Below, piece after piece: positions 1 through 6,963 of a stretch of DNA of 9,950 nucleotides (the first letter of the stretch is position 1; each line of letters opens with the position of its first letter). Both the position numbers and the translations under genes were made by a program. The notes under the pieces were generated by a model. That model was not told where the DNA came from and ran no database searches. It was given only the letters and a program-made list of their open reading frames with translations. This DNA is from Candidatus Aciduliprofundum sp. JdFR-45. GTDB taxonomy: Archaea; Thermoplasmatota; Thermoplasmata; Thermoplasmatales; JdFR-45. The DNA is taken from the NCBI GenBank assembly GCA_002011395.1, contig MTNG01000082.1:1-9950 (forward strand), written 5' to 3'.

Positions 1-1
1 C

Positions 2-691
2 GCGAGCCACGACGGTATAGGCAGTCCGAGGGCCACGATACGGAAGAACGGTGTGAGCGTCTCCGAGGAGGCCCAGGTGCCGCTGGCCATCGTTGCGGAC
101 TCATCCATAATCATAAGGGCACCGTACAGGTACCTGGCTGCAGGCGCCGGGGACGTCGTGGGAAACCTCACCGCGCTGAAGGACTGGATGCTGGCCCATA
201 AACTGAGGGGAGAGCATATTTCCTCCACCGCCTATTCCATATCCAGGCAGACGGTGGAGGACTTCATCGCCACCGCCGATTCCATAAAGCCGAATCTGGA
301 GGAGAGCGTGTGGATAGTGCTCAAGGCCCTTATAAGTTCGGGCATGGCCATGTGCATAGCCGGCTCATCCCGCCCCGCCAGCGGGAGCGAGCATCTGTTC
401 GCCCACGCGCTGGAGAAGGTGGCGCCGGGGAAGGCGCTCCACGGTGAGGCCGTCGGGCTGGGTACGATAATGATGATGTACCTCCACGGCGGTGACTGGG
501 AGATGGTGAGGGACACGCTGAAAAGAATAGGTGCGCCTGTGAGGGCAGCCGACCTCGGCATAGGCGAGGAGGAAATCGTGAGCGCGCTCACCATCGCCCA
601 TAGGGTCAGGGAGAGGTACACGATACTCGGGAGAGAGGGACTGACGGAGGAGGCGGCGAGGAAGGCAGCGGAGAGAACCGGAATAATATAA
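2..691 (+). CDS. egsA: sn-glycerol-1-phosphate dehydrogenase, 5' end outside window
   Basis: This enzyme reduces dihydroxyacetone phosphate to sn-glycerol 1-phosphate with NAD(P)H in the cytoplasm, setting the stereochemistry of archaeal membrane lipids. The frame is open from base 2, so the first ~120 residues of a ~350-residue protein are missing. The visible part opens with the family signature ASHDGIGSP, then GAGDVVGN (Asp at visible residue 51), SGSEHLFAHAL (His 131) and LHGEAVG (His 147). By analogy with characterised G1PDH and glycerol dehydrogenase, that Asp and the two His are the zinc ligands, and all are intact. The C-terminal helical half looks complete and ends at TAA. The GTG at 53 is internal, not the real start, because conserved sequence continues upstream of it. 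The next gene begins 13 bases later with a strong SD, suggesting co-transcription. A bacterial AraM-type homologue is less likely given the archaeal neighbours. Confidence 0.93.
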   Translation, partial: ASHDGIGSPRATIRKNGVSVSEEAQVPLAIVADSSIIIRAPYRYLAAGAGDVVGNLTALKDWMLAHKLRGEHISSTAYSISRQTVEDFIATADSIKPNLEESVWIVLKALISSGMAMCIAGSSRPASGSEHLFAHALEKVAPGKALHGEAVGLGTIMMMYLHGGDWEMVRDTLKRIGAPVRAADLGIGEEEIVSALTIAHRVRERYTILGREGLTEEAARKAAERTGII

Positions 692-700
692 GGAGGTGAT
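692..700 (+). promoter_or_regulatory. Shine-Dalgarno GGAGGTGAT that decides the UPF0179 start
   Basis: GGAGGTGAT begins right after the egsA stop and is a perfect complement to the usual archaeal 16S rRNA 3' end. GTG at 696 and ATG at 699 lie inside it and cannot use it. GTG at 705 sits 9 bases after GGAG, the normal distance, so 705 is the most likely start. Confidence 0.75.
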
Positions 701-704
701 GCCC

Positions 705-1124
705 GTGATAGTGACGCTGATAGGTAAGGACATGGCCAGGGAGGGAGAGGTCTTCCAGTACATAGGGCCGGTGATGGAGTGCAGGGACTGCAAGATAAAG
801 AACGTCTGCTTCAACCTGGAGGAAGGCCGGTGGTACAGGGTCACGAAGGTGCGCGAGCAGGAGAACGAATGTGGTCTCCACCTCTCCGGAAAGGTGGTGG
901 CAGTTGAAGTGGAGCCAGTCCCCGTGCCGGTGCTGGTTCCCAAGAAGACCGCCATAGAGGGAGCGACGGTGACGTATCACCCCGTGGAGTGCGACGACCC
1001 AGAGTTGCAGGAGATATGCCGTCCCTACGGTCTGAAGGAGGGCACGAAGATAACCATTGAGTCCATCGGAGATGAGGTGAAGGTCGGCGGGGAGGAGTAC
1101 GTCATTGCCCACGTGAAGTGGTAG
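705..1124 (+). CDS. UPF0179 family cysteine-cluster protein
   Basis: This is a 139-residue protein of the archaeal UPF0179 family, whose biochemical function is unknown. Family descriptions suggest that its two cysteine clusters could hold an iron-sulfur or other metal centre. Here the first cluster is C26-x2-C29-x5-C35 in MECRDCKIKNVC, followed by C56. The second group is C96 and C105, in VECDDPELQEICRP. The start MIVTLIGKDMA at GTG 705 fits both the SD spacing and the usual family N-terminus (a short beta-strand ending in L-I/V-G/S). Upstream starts at 696 and 699 fall within the SD. There is no signal peptide or membrane segment, so it should be cytoplasmic. It lies between egsA and a YchF-like GTPase; the GTPase ATG follows two bases after its stop, so it probably belongs to the same operon. 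Family assignment is solid; the metal-binding role is inference. Confidence 0.88.
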   Translation: MIVTLIGKDMAREGEVFQYIGPVMECRDCKIKNVCFNLEEGRWYRVTKVREQENECGLHLSGKVVAVEVEPVPVPVLVPKKTAIEGATVTYHPVECDDPELQEICRPYGLKEGTKITIESIGDEVKVGGEEYVIAHVKW

Positions 1125-1126
1125 CC

Positions 1127-2317
1127 ATGCAGGTAGGCCTGGTGGGCAAGCCCAACGTGGGCAAAAGCACGCTATTCGTGGCTCTAACAATGCACCCCGT
1201 TGACATAGGCCCGTATCCATTCACAACCATAAGCGCGAACCGCGGTGTGGGTGCGGTGAGGATTGAATGCCCCCACGTGGAGAAAGGCGTTCCGTGTGCT
1301 CCCAAACATGGAACCTGTATGGATGGAATGAGGTATGTACCCGTGGAGGTCATAGACGTGGCGGGACTGGTACCCAACGCCCATGAGGGACGGGGGCTTG
1401 GCAACAGATTTCTGGATGACCTGCGGCAGGCGACGGTGCTAATACACGTCATAGATGCGTCTGGCAGCACCGATGCGGAGGGAAATCCGGTAGACATCGG
1501 GGAGCACGACCCGCTGGAGGATATGCGCTTTTTGGAGGAGGAGATCGCTTACTGGATAAAGGGCATCATAGAGGACGGCTGGAAGCGGCTGGCGAGGAAG
1601 GTGGAGACGGAGGGACGCAGGCCGAGCGAGGCGCTGGCCGAGCGGCTGAGCGGTCTGGGCGTGTCGGAGAGGGACTGCGCCATGGCGATGAGGCATGTAG
1701 GGCTGGATGAGCACCCGACGAGGTGGAGCGATGAGGACCTGCTCGCGCTCGCCAGGGCCGTGAGGGAAGTATCCAAGCCCATTCTGGTCGCGGCCAACAA
1801 GGCGGACATAGCGCCTGAGGACATGTTACGCCGCCTCACGTCCGTGAAGGGATACACGGTGATTCCTATCTCCGCCGATTACGAACTGGCGCTTAAACGG
1901 GCAGCGAAGGCCGGCCTGATAAAATACAGACCGGGCGACCCGATGTTCGAGGTTATGGATGAGGTGAAGCTCACATCCCCACAGAGGCGCGCGCTGGAAA
2001 GGATACGCGAGTTCATGGAGAGACACGGCGGGACGGGGGTGCAGGTGGCCCTGGAGACCGCGGTTTACCGCCTCGCTCGCAGGATAGTGGTCTTCCCGGT
2101 TGAGGACGAGAACAAATGGACAGATAAAGAAGGCAACGTGCTTCCCGACGCCTTTCTGCTGAAAGAGGGTAGCACGGCGCTGGACCTTGCGTATAAAGTA
2201 CACACGGACCTCGGCAGAGGTTTCATACGGGCAATAGACGGGCGCACGCACCGTGTTCTGGGCGCGGACCATCCCCTCTCGCACGGGGATGTGATCAAGA
2301 TAGTGGCGAGGGCGTGA
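1127..2317 (+). CDS. YchF-related translation-associated GTPase with TGS domain (archaeal type)
   Basis: This is a 396-residue Obg/YchF-superfamily P-loop NTPase, a cytoplasmic protein generally linked to ribosome function. G1 is GKPNVGKST (residues 7-15), the switch region carries TTISANRGVG, G3 is DVAGLVP starting at Asp77, G4 is NKAD at 224-227 and G5 is the ISAD stretch just after. Bacterial YchF and eukaryotic OLA1 have a degenerate G4 (NxxE) and prefer ATP. The canonical NKxD here is the archaeal form and predicts GTP preference. A cysteine group (CPHV, PCAP, HGTC) precedes G3, as in other archaeal members. A helical insert separates G3 from G4, and the last ~75 residues are a TGS domain (LPDAFLLKEGSTALDLAY onward, ending HGDVIKIVA). 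I chose ATG 1127 because it starts MQVGLVGKPN as in the family; the in-frame GTG at 1118 would overlap the upstream gene. No strong SD is seen, so translation may be coupled to UPF0179. Confidence 0.92.
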   Translation: MQVGLVGKPNVGKSTLFVALTMHPVDIGPYPFTTISANRGVGAVRIECPHVEKGVPCAPKHGTCMDGMRYVPVEVIDVAGLVPNAHEGRGLGNRFLDDLRQATVLIHVIDASGSTDAEGNPVDIGEHDPLEDMRFLEEEIAYWIKGIIEDGWKRLARKVETEGRRPSEALAERLSGLGVSERDCAMAMRHVGLDEHPTRWSDEDLLALARAVREVSKPILVAANKADIAPEDMLRRLTSVKGYTVIPISADYELALKRAAKAGLIKYRPGDPMFEVMDEVKLTSPQRRALERIREFMERHGGTGVQVALETAVYRLARRIVVFPVEDENKWTDKEGNVLPDAFLLKEGSTALDLAYKVHTDLGRGFIRAIDGRTHRVLGADHPLSHGDVIKIVARA

Positions 2318-2318
2318 G

Positions 2319-3980
2319 ATGGCAGAGGTCGCGGTGCACATCCCCTCCGAGAGGACGCACGGTACCTGGGTGGATTACGCGCTCAGGATGGAAGCGCTGC
2401 GGAGGAGGGCACACCGCGAGGAACTGAGGGCTCTCAAGCAGGTCAGGGTCTGCCTCCTTCCGCACCAGATAGAGGCAGCTCACGCCGTCATACACAGGAT
2501 GGGCTGCCGTGCGATTCTCGCAGATGAAGTGGGGCTGGGCAAGACCATAGAGGCGGGCATAGTCATCAAGGAGATGGTTCTTAGAGGTCTCGTCAGGAGC
2601 GTTCTAATACTCACGCCCGCCAGCCTCACGCTTCAGTGGGCCGCGGAGATGAGGGAGAAGTTTGACATGGAATTTCACGTCAGCAGGGACAGATATGGAT
2701 GGAGAGAGGATCGTGTCATCGCATCCATAGACCTGGCGAAGAGGCCCGAGCACGCGGCGCTCATCACCTCCCGCGCATGGGACATGGTCGTGGTGGACGA
2801 GGCGCACCGGCTGAAGAACAGGGCGACGCAGAACCACCGCCTGGTGAGGGAGATACGGAAGAAGTATCTGCTTCTCCTCACAGCCACGCCGGTTCAGAAC
2901 TCACTTCGCGAGATATACAATCTCATAGACCTCGTGAAGCCCGGACTCCTCGGGACTTACAGGGAATTCGAGAGGCGTTACTTCGGCGACAGAAAGGGTG
3001 TGGAGGTGGTGAACGCGGAGGAGCTGCGCTCCCTCCTATCCCGCGTCATGGTCAGGCACAGGAGGCGCGAGGTGTTCACGGGTTTCTCCGAGAGGATCGT
3101 CAGAACGCACCTCATCCCCATGGGGAGGGCGGAGAGAAAGGTCTACGATGCCCTGAGGTCCATAATTCATGGATGGGGCCCTGAGGATCGGCTCAGGATA
3201 ATCTCCTTCCAGCGGGCGGCGACATCGTCGCCCCACGCCGTCAGGAAGATGCTGTGGCGTGCCCTGGACCGTGAGAAGAGCCCCGAACTGCTGGAACTGT
3301 ACGCAATTGCCGCGGGGACGGGCGATGCTGGGAAGTGGGACGGTCTCAGACGGATAGTGGACGGAACGGATGATAAGGTGCTCGTGTTCACATCCTTCGT
3401 GGCCACGCAGGATTATCTTCTCACGAAACTGGCAGATGAGGGCGTATATGGTGTTGGCTTCCGCGGTGGAATGTCCGCAGGGGAGAAGGCCGATGCCATG
3501 AGGGAATTCAGGGAGAGGGCTCAGGTTATGGTGGCCACCGATGCCGGCGCCGAGGGGCTCAACGTGCAGTTCGCGCGCGTTCTCGTGAACTACGACCTCC
3601 CGTGGAATCCGATGAAGGTGGAGCAGAGGATAGGGAGGGTGCACAGGATAGGACAGGAGAAAGACGTGTTCATATTCAACCTGGCGTACAGGGATACCGT
3701 GGAGGAGTACATCCTGGAGATACTTGACAGGAAGATAAACCTGTTCAGAAACGTTGTGGGCGAACTGGATATGATACTCGGGCTTCTCGGGCCGGGCCGC
3801 TCGCTGGAGGCGATGATACTGGAGGTGCTGGAGAGTGCGCGCACCGAGGAGGAGGTGAGGGAGGGCTTCAGGCGCATAGGCGTGAAACTGGAGAGGGTGC
3901 GGGAGGCCTATGAGCGCATAAAGGACTTCAACGAGAAGGTGTTTGAGCGCTTTGACCTCGCGGGGGTGGAGGGGCTGTGA
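2319..3980 (+). CDS. compact RapA/SNF2-type superfamily 2 DNA-dependent ATPase/helicase
   Basis: This is a 553-residue SF2 helicase-fold ATPase of the SNF2/Rad54/RapA class. Such enzymes translocate on duplex DNA to remodel bound protein complexes; bacterial RapA recycles RNA polymerase. Motifs in order are LLPHQIEAAH (Q-like), DEVGLGKT (Walker A, residues 69-76), LILTPASLTLQW (Ia), DEAH (160-163), LTATPVQN (III, near 187), MVATDAGAEGLNVQ (V) and QRIGRVHRIGQ (VI, 436-446). All catalytic residues are present, so it should be active. It lacks the long flanking domains of bacterial RapA (about 970 residues) and ends in a charged helical tail. It starts at ATG one base after the GTPase stop. Its TGA overlaps the GTG start of the zinc-repeat gene by four bases, implying coupled translation. 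Defence-system SNF2 proteins (DrmD, ZorD) share the fold, but none of their partner genes is nearby. The exact subfamily is uncertain. Confidence 0.9.
   Translation: MAEVAVHIPSERTHGTWVDYALRMEALRRRAHREELRALKQVRVCLLPHQIEAAHAVIHRMGCRAILADEVGLGKTIEAGIVIKEMVLRGLVRSVLILTPASLTLQWAAEMREKFDMEFHVSRDRYGWREDRVIASIDLAKRPEHAALITSRAWDMVVVDEAHRLKNRATQNHRLVREIRKKYLLLLTATPVQNSLREIYNLIDLVKPGLLGTYREFERRYFGDRKGVEVVNAEELRSLLSRVMVRHRRREVFTGFSERIVRTHLIPMGRAERKVYDALRSIIHGWGPEDRLRIISFQRAATSSPHAVRKMLWRALDREKSPELLELYAIAAGTGDAGKWDGLRRIVDGTDDKVLVFTSFVATQDYLLTKLADEGVYGVGFRGGMSAGEKADAMREFRERAQVMVATDAGAEGLNVQFARVLVNYDLPWNPMKVEQRIGRVHRIGQEKDVFIFNLAYRDTVEEYILEILDRKINLFRNVVGELDMILGLLGPGRSLEAMILEVLESARTEEEVREGFRRIGVKLERVREAYERIKDFNEKVFERFDLAGVEGL
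3967..3974 (+). promoter_or_regulatory. Shine-Dalgarno within helicase 3' end, coupling to the zinc-repeat gene
   Basis: TGGAGGGG lies inside the last helicase codons, five bases after GGAG from GTG 3977. That GTG overlaps the helicase TGA in the arrangement GTGA. The SD supports 3977 as the start and predicts reinitiation by ribosomes finishing the helicase. Confidence 0.6.
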
Positions 3981-5872
3981 ACTTCGTGGAGCGGGTTATG
4001 GAGAGGATAGGGGCGGTGAGAGATGGGAGGGTATGGCGCCTCCCTGAGGAGTACCAGGAGGAGTTCGGAGAGGCGCTGGAGGATGGTGACGATTACGCGG
4101 CGACGCTCATAGCGCTGCGCCTCCCCTCCTTCGGGGTCGCGGAGGGGCAGAGGGATTTCGTGATTACATGCGTGAACTGTCGCGAGGAGGTGTTGAGCGA
4201 GACGGTAGAGCATCGTCATCTTCTTTCCATAGGGGTCAGGGTCGAGTACAGACATGTGCGGCTAGAAGAGGAGGTTCTGGAATTCCTCTACGACCCGGAG
4301 AGTCGCTCTCTGATGGAGTTCTCCGCCCTGAAGGGCCTGAACCTCGTGGACCGCGAGGGCACGATTGACGAGTCGCTTATAAAAGACGCGATGGACGCCC
4401 TGAGAGGTGTGGTTGAGAGGAGAGCATCCGAAGTGGAGAGGAGGGCGCTGGATGAGGCCAGAAAAGATGTGGAGAGAGTCAGAGAGTACCACGAGAGGAT
4501 GATACGGGAGGAAGAAGAGGAAATACGCGGTCTCATACAAAAGGCGGAGGAGTACGAGAAGAAGATGTTCCTCGCTAGGAAAGCCGTGCTGAGGGAGCGC
4601 TACAACAGGCTCCGCCTGAAGGCGCTGGAAAAGGCCACGGAACTCATGAACGCGCTGGAGAGCAAGAGGGAATCGTACAGGAGGAGGATCGAGGAGTACG
4701 AGAGGAGGGAGATGGAGCGGGCGAGGGTGCGGGCGGATGTGCATCTGGAGGGGGCGGTTCTGATAAGAATCCCGCGGATAAGGCGTGTGGTCAAATTCGT
4801 CAGCGACGACGCTGAGAGGGTGGAGGTGTACGAGTACGACCATCTCCGGGACATGCTCTCCCTTAAGTGCAAGTGTGGCGCGGAGCTGAGGGATGTATAT
4901 CTCACATCGTCCGGCCTTCTGGTCTGTCCCGTATGTCGGAGAGAATGCGCCGTCTGCGGAAAGGTGATGAGCATCTACGAGGTGCACCATATATGCGCCG
5001 CGTGCGGCGCGACGCTGTGTCAGGAGCACTCTAGAAGATGTAGTGTGTGTGGAAAGCATTTCTGCGATGACCACAGTGTGAAATGCGATTTCTGCTCCTC
5101 CGTAATGTGTACTGAGCATGCCTCCGCGTGCTCGGTGTGCGGCGCGACGCTGTGTCCGGACCATCTCGCATCGTGTGCAGTTTGCTCCGCATCCCTCTGC
5201 CCTGCCCATTGGAAGGAATGCGCCCTCTGTGGCAGTAACATCTGTAAAGAACATGCGGTGAAGTGCATGGTGTGTGGCCGCACTCTATGCACCGAATGTG
5301 CTGTGGAGGTTAACGGCGAGCACTCCTGCCCTGAGCACGTGTCCAGATGCGGCGTGTGCGGGGTGAGGGGAGTGAACCTTGAGAGGTGCGCGGTGTGCGG
5401 TGCCCCCATCTGCGAAACACACAGGGCCGTGTGCTCTGTGTGCGGTCGTGTCGTCTGCCCCGAACACGGAGTTGCGTGCCATACCTGCGGTGCCGTGCTG
5501 TGTCCGGATCATACAGAGAAGTGCATCGTCTGCGGCGTGCCTCTCTGCGATGAGCACGTGCACACCTGCGAGGTGTGCTCCGCAGATACATGCGAGGAGC
5601 ACAGCCATGTGTGCCCTGTGTGCGGTTCCACGCTCTGCCCTGACCACGGCGCGGATGGATGTGTGGTGTGCAGGGGTATGAGACCAGTGAGAGCGCACCC
5701 TCTCATACGTGAGATAGTGAGGAAATACCCCTATGCGGCGAAGGGCAGAGAGTGGAGATGCGCGGACACATCGCGCGCCGTGATACTCGCCACGCGCGTG
5801 AAAAACCTCTACCTGGTGTACAGGGTGGAAAAGGCCACAGGCGAGATACTCGAGGTCCGTAGTCGGGTATAA
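3977..5872 (+). CDS. coiled-coil protein with a long tandem CxxC-x4-CxxH zinc-knuckle array; family not recognised
   Basis: I do not recognise a named family for this 631-residue protein. Residues 1-145 are a mixed N-terminal domain with one CxxC knuckle (C65, C68). Residues ~147-247 are highly charged and helical, almost certainly a coiled coil. A short beta-rich stretch follows, then a zinc ribbon (C298, C300, C317, C320). Residues 324-565 are a tandem array: units of about 15 residues with CxxC[GS]xxxCxxH start at 340, 355, 370, 385, 400, 415, then 471, 486, 501, 516, 531 and 546. A variant unit (C430) has CxxC-x4-CxxC plus an extra CPEH, and partial CxxC units sit at 324, 458 and 562. About 50 cysteines fall in this stretch, enough to bind a dozen or more zinc ions. 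Residues ~569-631 form a basic, beta-containing tail. There is no signal peptide or membrane helix. Start GTG 3977 overlaps the helicase stop, so the two proteins probably act together, perhaps on nucleic acid or as a scaffold (inference). Confidence 0.85.
   Translation: MNFVERVMERIGAVRDGRVWRLPEEYQEEFGEALEDGDDYAATLIALRLPSFGVAEGQRDFVITCVNCREEVLSETVEHRHLLSIGVRVEYRHVRLEEEVLEFLYDPESRSLMEFSALKGLNLVDREGTIDESLIKDAMDALRGVVERRASEVERRALDEARKDVERVREYHERMIREEEEEIRGLIQKAEEYEKKMFLARKAVLRERYNRLRLKALEKATELMNALESKRESYRRRIEEYERREMERARVRADVHLEGAVLIRIPRIRRVVKFVSDDAERVEVYEYDHLRDMLSLKCKCGAELRDVYLTSSGLLVCPVCRRECAVCGKVMSIYEVHHICAACGATLCQEHSRRCSVCGKHFCDDHSVKCDFCSSVMCTEHASACSVCGATLCPDHLASCAVCSASLCPAHWKECALCGSNICKEHAVKCMVCGRTLCTECAVEVNGEHSCPEHVSRCGVCGVRGVNLERCAVCGAPICETHRAVCSVCGRVVCPEHGVACHTCGAVLCPDHTEKCIVCGVPLCDEHVHTCEVCSADTCEEHSHVCPVCGSTLCPDHGADGCVVCRGMRPVRAHPLIREIVRKYPYAAKGREWRCADTSRAVILATRVKNLYLVYRVEKATGEILEVRSRV
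4994..5647 (+). repeat. degenerate in-frame tandem repeat, ~45-base period, encoding the zinc units
   Basis: Codons for CxxCG-x3-CxxH recur every 45 bases in two runs, 4994 to about 5300 and 5387 to 5647. They are separated by a variant unit with a 13-residue insert and a 13-residue unit lacking CxxH. The period is clear in protein, but the DNA copies are strongly diverged, so the array is old and not a recent slippage expansion. The most similar stretches at DNA level include the TGCGGCGCGACGCTGTGTC shared by units near 5004 and 5139. Confidence 0.8.
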
Positions 5873-5875
5873 AAG
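5868..5875 (+). promoter_or_regulatory. TATA-like box ahead of rtcA
   Basis: TATAAAAG overlaps the TAA stop of the zinc-repeat gene. An archaeal box A usually lies about 25 bases before the transcription start, which would fall near 5896-5898 and give rtcA a short leader of roughly 16 bases to ATG 5914. The box could also be a coincidence of the stop context, and no B-recognition element is clearly visible. Confidence 0.45.
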
Positions 5876-5913
5876 GACAAGGGTAATAAGCGATATTGTG
5901 GATTTCGGGCACT

Positions 5914-6915
5914 ATGATAACCGTGGACGGCTCCCACGGCGAGGGCGGAGGGCAGATTCTGAGAGCAGCGGCGGCCTTCTCCCTGCTCACGGGTGAAGAG
6001 GTACGCATACACAGCATAAGGGCTAGAAGACCAACTCCCGGGCTCAAGCCGCAGCACCTCGCATCGCTCAAGGGGTTGACCATGATTTCCTCCACGAGGG
6101 TTGAGGGGCTCCGTGTAGGCTCCACCGAGGTGATCATAAGGCCTGGGAGGTTGCGGGGTGGAAACTACAGGATAGATATAGGCACCGCCGGAAGCGTCAC
6201 ACTATTGCTCCAGACGCTCCTTCCAGCCATGGTGGACAGCGGCGAGGATTTCGTCATTGAGGTCTCGGGAGGCACCGCCGTGAAGTGGGCCCCCCAGGCG
6301 GAGTATTTCCAGAGAGTTCTCTTTCCCCTGCTTAACAGATACGGCTTTTCGCTCCATATGGAGATAATCCGGCGGGGCTACTACCCCCGCGGCGGCGGGC
6401 TTGTGAGGGTTGCGTGTGAACCATCATCGCCCCGTGAAATACGTGTGGATGAGCGTGGCCATTCAATTGAAAGGGGTGCCGTTGTGCATCAGTCGTCGCT
6501 GCCCTCCCACGTGGCGGAGAGGGCAGCGCGTACGCTCAGGGAACTTGGCTACTCCGTTGAAGTAGTGATGGAGCGTGGCCCCGGTCCGGGAATGGGCGTG
6601 GCGCTGTGGGCTGAGTACGCGAAAACTGTCATGGGAAGCGACGCGCTGGGCGAGAGGGGTGTGAGGGCGGAAGAAGTCGCACATATGGCACACGATGCAC
6701 TCCAATCGGATATCTCGTCCCCAGCAACCGTGGACATTCATGCGAGCGACATGCTCCTGCTGTTCGCCCCCATAGCAGGTGCCCGCTATACCTCGCGTGC
6801 GCTCACGGGACACGCGGAAACGATGGTATGGCTCCTCAATATGTTTTATCCTGGTTCTGCAGGGATATCTGGCTCGCCGCCCACCTTTACGGTGAGGAGG
6901 GGACGGATGCGATAA
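5914..6915 (+). CDS. rtcA: RNA 3'-terminal phosphate cyclase
   Basis: RtcA converts an RNA 3'-phosphate end to a 2',3'-cyclic phosphate using ATP, through a covalent histidine-AMP and then an RNA-adenylate intermediate. The protein is 333 residues, close to the usual ~340. The N-terminal signature DGSHGEGGGQILR (residues 5-17), RPTPGLKPQHL, the GTAGSVTLLLQ region and RGYYPRGGG are all present, as is the C-terminal segment with the likely catalytic His300 in LTGHAETM, corresponding to the active-site His309 of E. coli RtcA. ATG 5914 begins MITVDGSHGEGG as in homologues; the in-frame TTG at 5896 only adds MWISGT. No good SD is visible, so the start relies on homology. The 41-base gap after the preceding stop holds a TATA-like box, suggesting its own promoter. 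No rtcB or RtcR is in view. A eukaryotic Rcl1-like non-catalytic role is unlikely since the His is kept. Confidence 0.93.
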   Translation: MITVDGSHGEGGGQILRAAAAFSLLTGEEVRIHSIRARRPTPGLKPQHLASLKGLTMISSTRVEGLRVGSTEVIIRPGRLRGGNYRIDIGTAGSVTLLLQTLLPAMVDSGEDFVIEVSGGTAVKWAPQAEYFQRVLFPLLNRYGFSLHMEIIRRGYYPRGGGLVRVACEPSSPREIRVDERGHSIERGAVVHQSSLPSHVAERAARTLRELGYSVEVVMERGPGPGMGVALWAEYAKTVMGSDALGERGVRAEEVAHMAHDALQSDISSPATVDIHASDMLLLFAPIAGARYTSRALTGHAETMVWLLNMFYPGSAGISGSPPTFTVRRGRMR

Positions 6916-6916
6916 G

Positions 6917-6924
6917 TTTTTATC
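6917..6924 (+). promoter_or_regulatory. T-rich TATA-like box ahead of the zinc-ribbon gene
   Basis: TTTTTATC begins two bases after the rtcA stop, in a locally AT-rich patch (AAGTTTTTATCTTAATT) that stands out from the GC-rich surroundings. A start site about 25 bases on (near 6945) would leave ~20 bases of leader before GTG 6964. The run of T could instead be, or also be, an rtcA terminator. Confidence 0.4.
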
Positions 6925-6951
6925 TTAATTCCCTGATAACTGATGTGGAGT

Positions 6952-6959
6952 GAGGTGAT
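6952..6959 (+). promoter_or_regulatory. Shine-Dalgarno GAGGTGAT that decides the zinc-ribbon gene start
   Basis: GAGGTGAT lies nine bases before GTG 6964, counted from GAGG minus its last G. This is the same geometry and the same GTG-ATA start as the UPF0179 gene. It lies downstream of the longer candidate ATG at 6943, which therefore is probably not used. Confidence 0.65.
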
Positions 6960-6963
6960 TTTG

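Noticed and set aside
606..1220. 204-codon open frame on the - strand across three + strand genes
   Set aside because: It crosses egsA, UPF0179 and GTPase coding sequence that is supported by conserved motifs; the product is Pro/Leu/His-rich with no domain.
3036..3644. 202-codon open frame on the - strand within the helicase gene
   Set aside because: Helicase motifs III to VI occupy the other strand; this is a shadow frame without family features.
4262..5254. 330-codon open frame on the - strand opposite the zinc-repeat gene
   Set aside because: It lies fully inside a gene with clear repeats and coiled coil. Its product has no recognisable motif, and the openness follows from the biased codons of the sense strand.
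4994..5660. Regular ~45-base periodicity resembling a CRISPR or minisatellite array
   Set aside because: The period is in frame with CxxC-x4-CxxH codons and the DNA copies are not identical, so it is a protein repeat, without conserved repeats and unique spacers.
2319..5872. Possible antiviral system (DISARM- or Zorya-like SNF2 gene)
   Set aside because: There is no methyltransferase, nuclease, phospholipase-D-like or motor gene nearby, no mobile-element signs, and base and codon use match the housekeeping neighbours.
5896..5913. TTG 5896 as the rtcA start
   Set aside because: It adds six residues (MWISGT) not expected in the family and has no SD; ATG 5914 matches the conserved N-terminus.
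6943..6963. ATG 6943 as the start of the zinc-ribbon gene
   Set aside because: It has no SD upstream, while GAGGTGAT at 6952-6959 sits correctly for GTG 6964, giving MIEKCPVCG.
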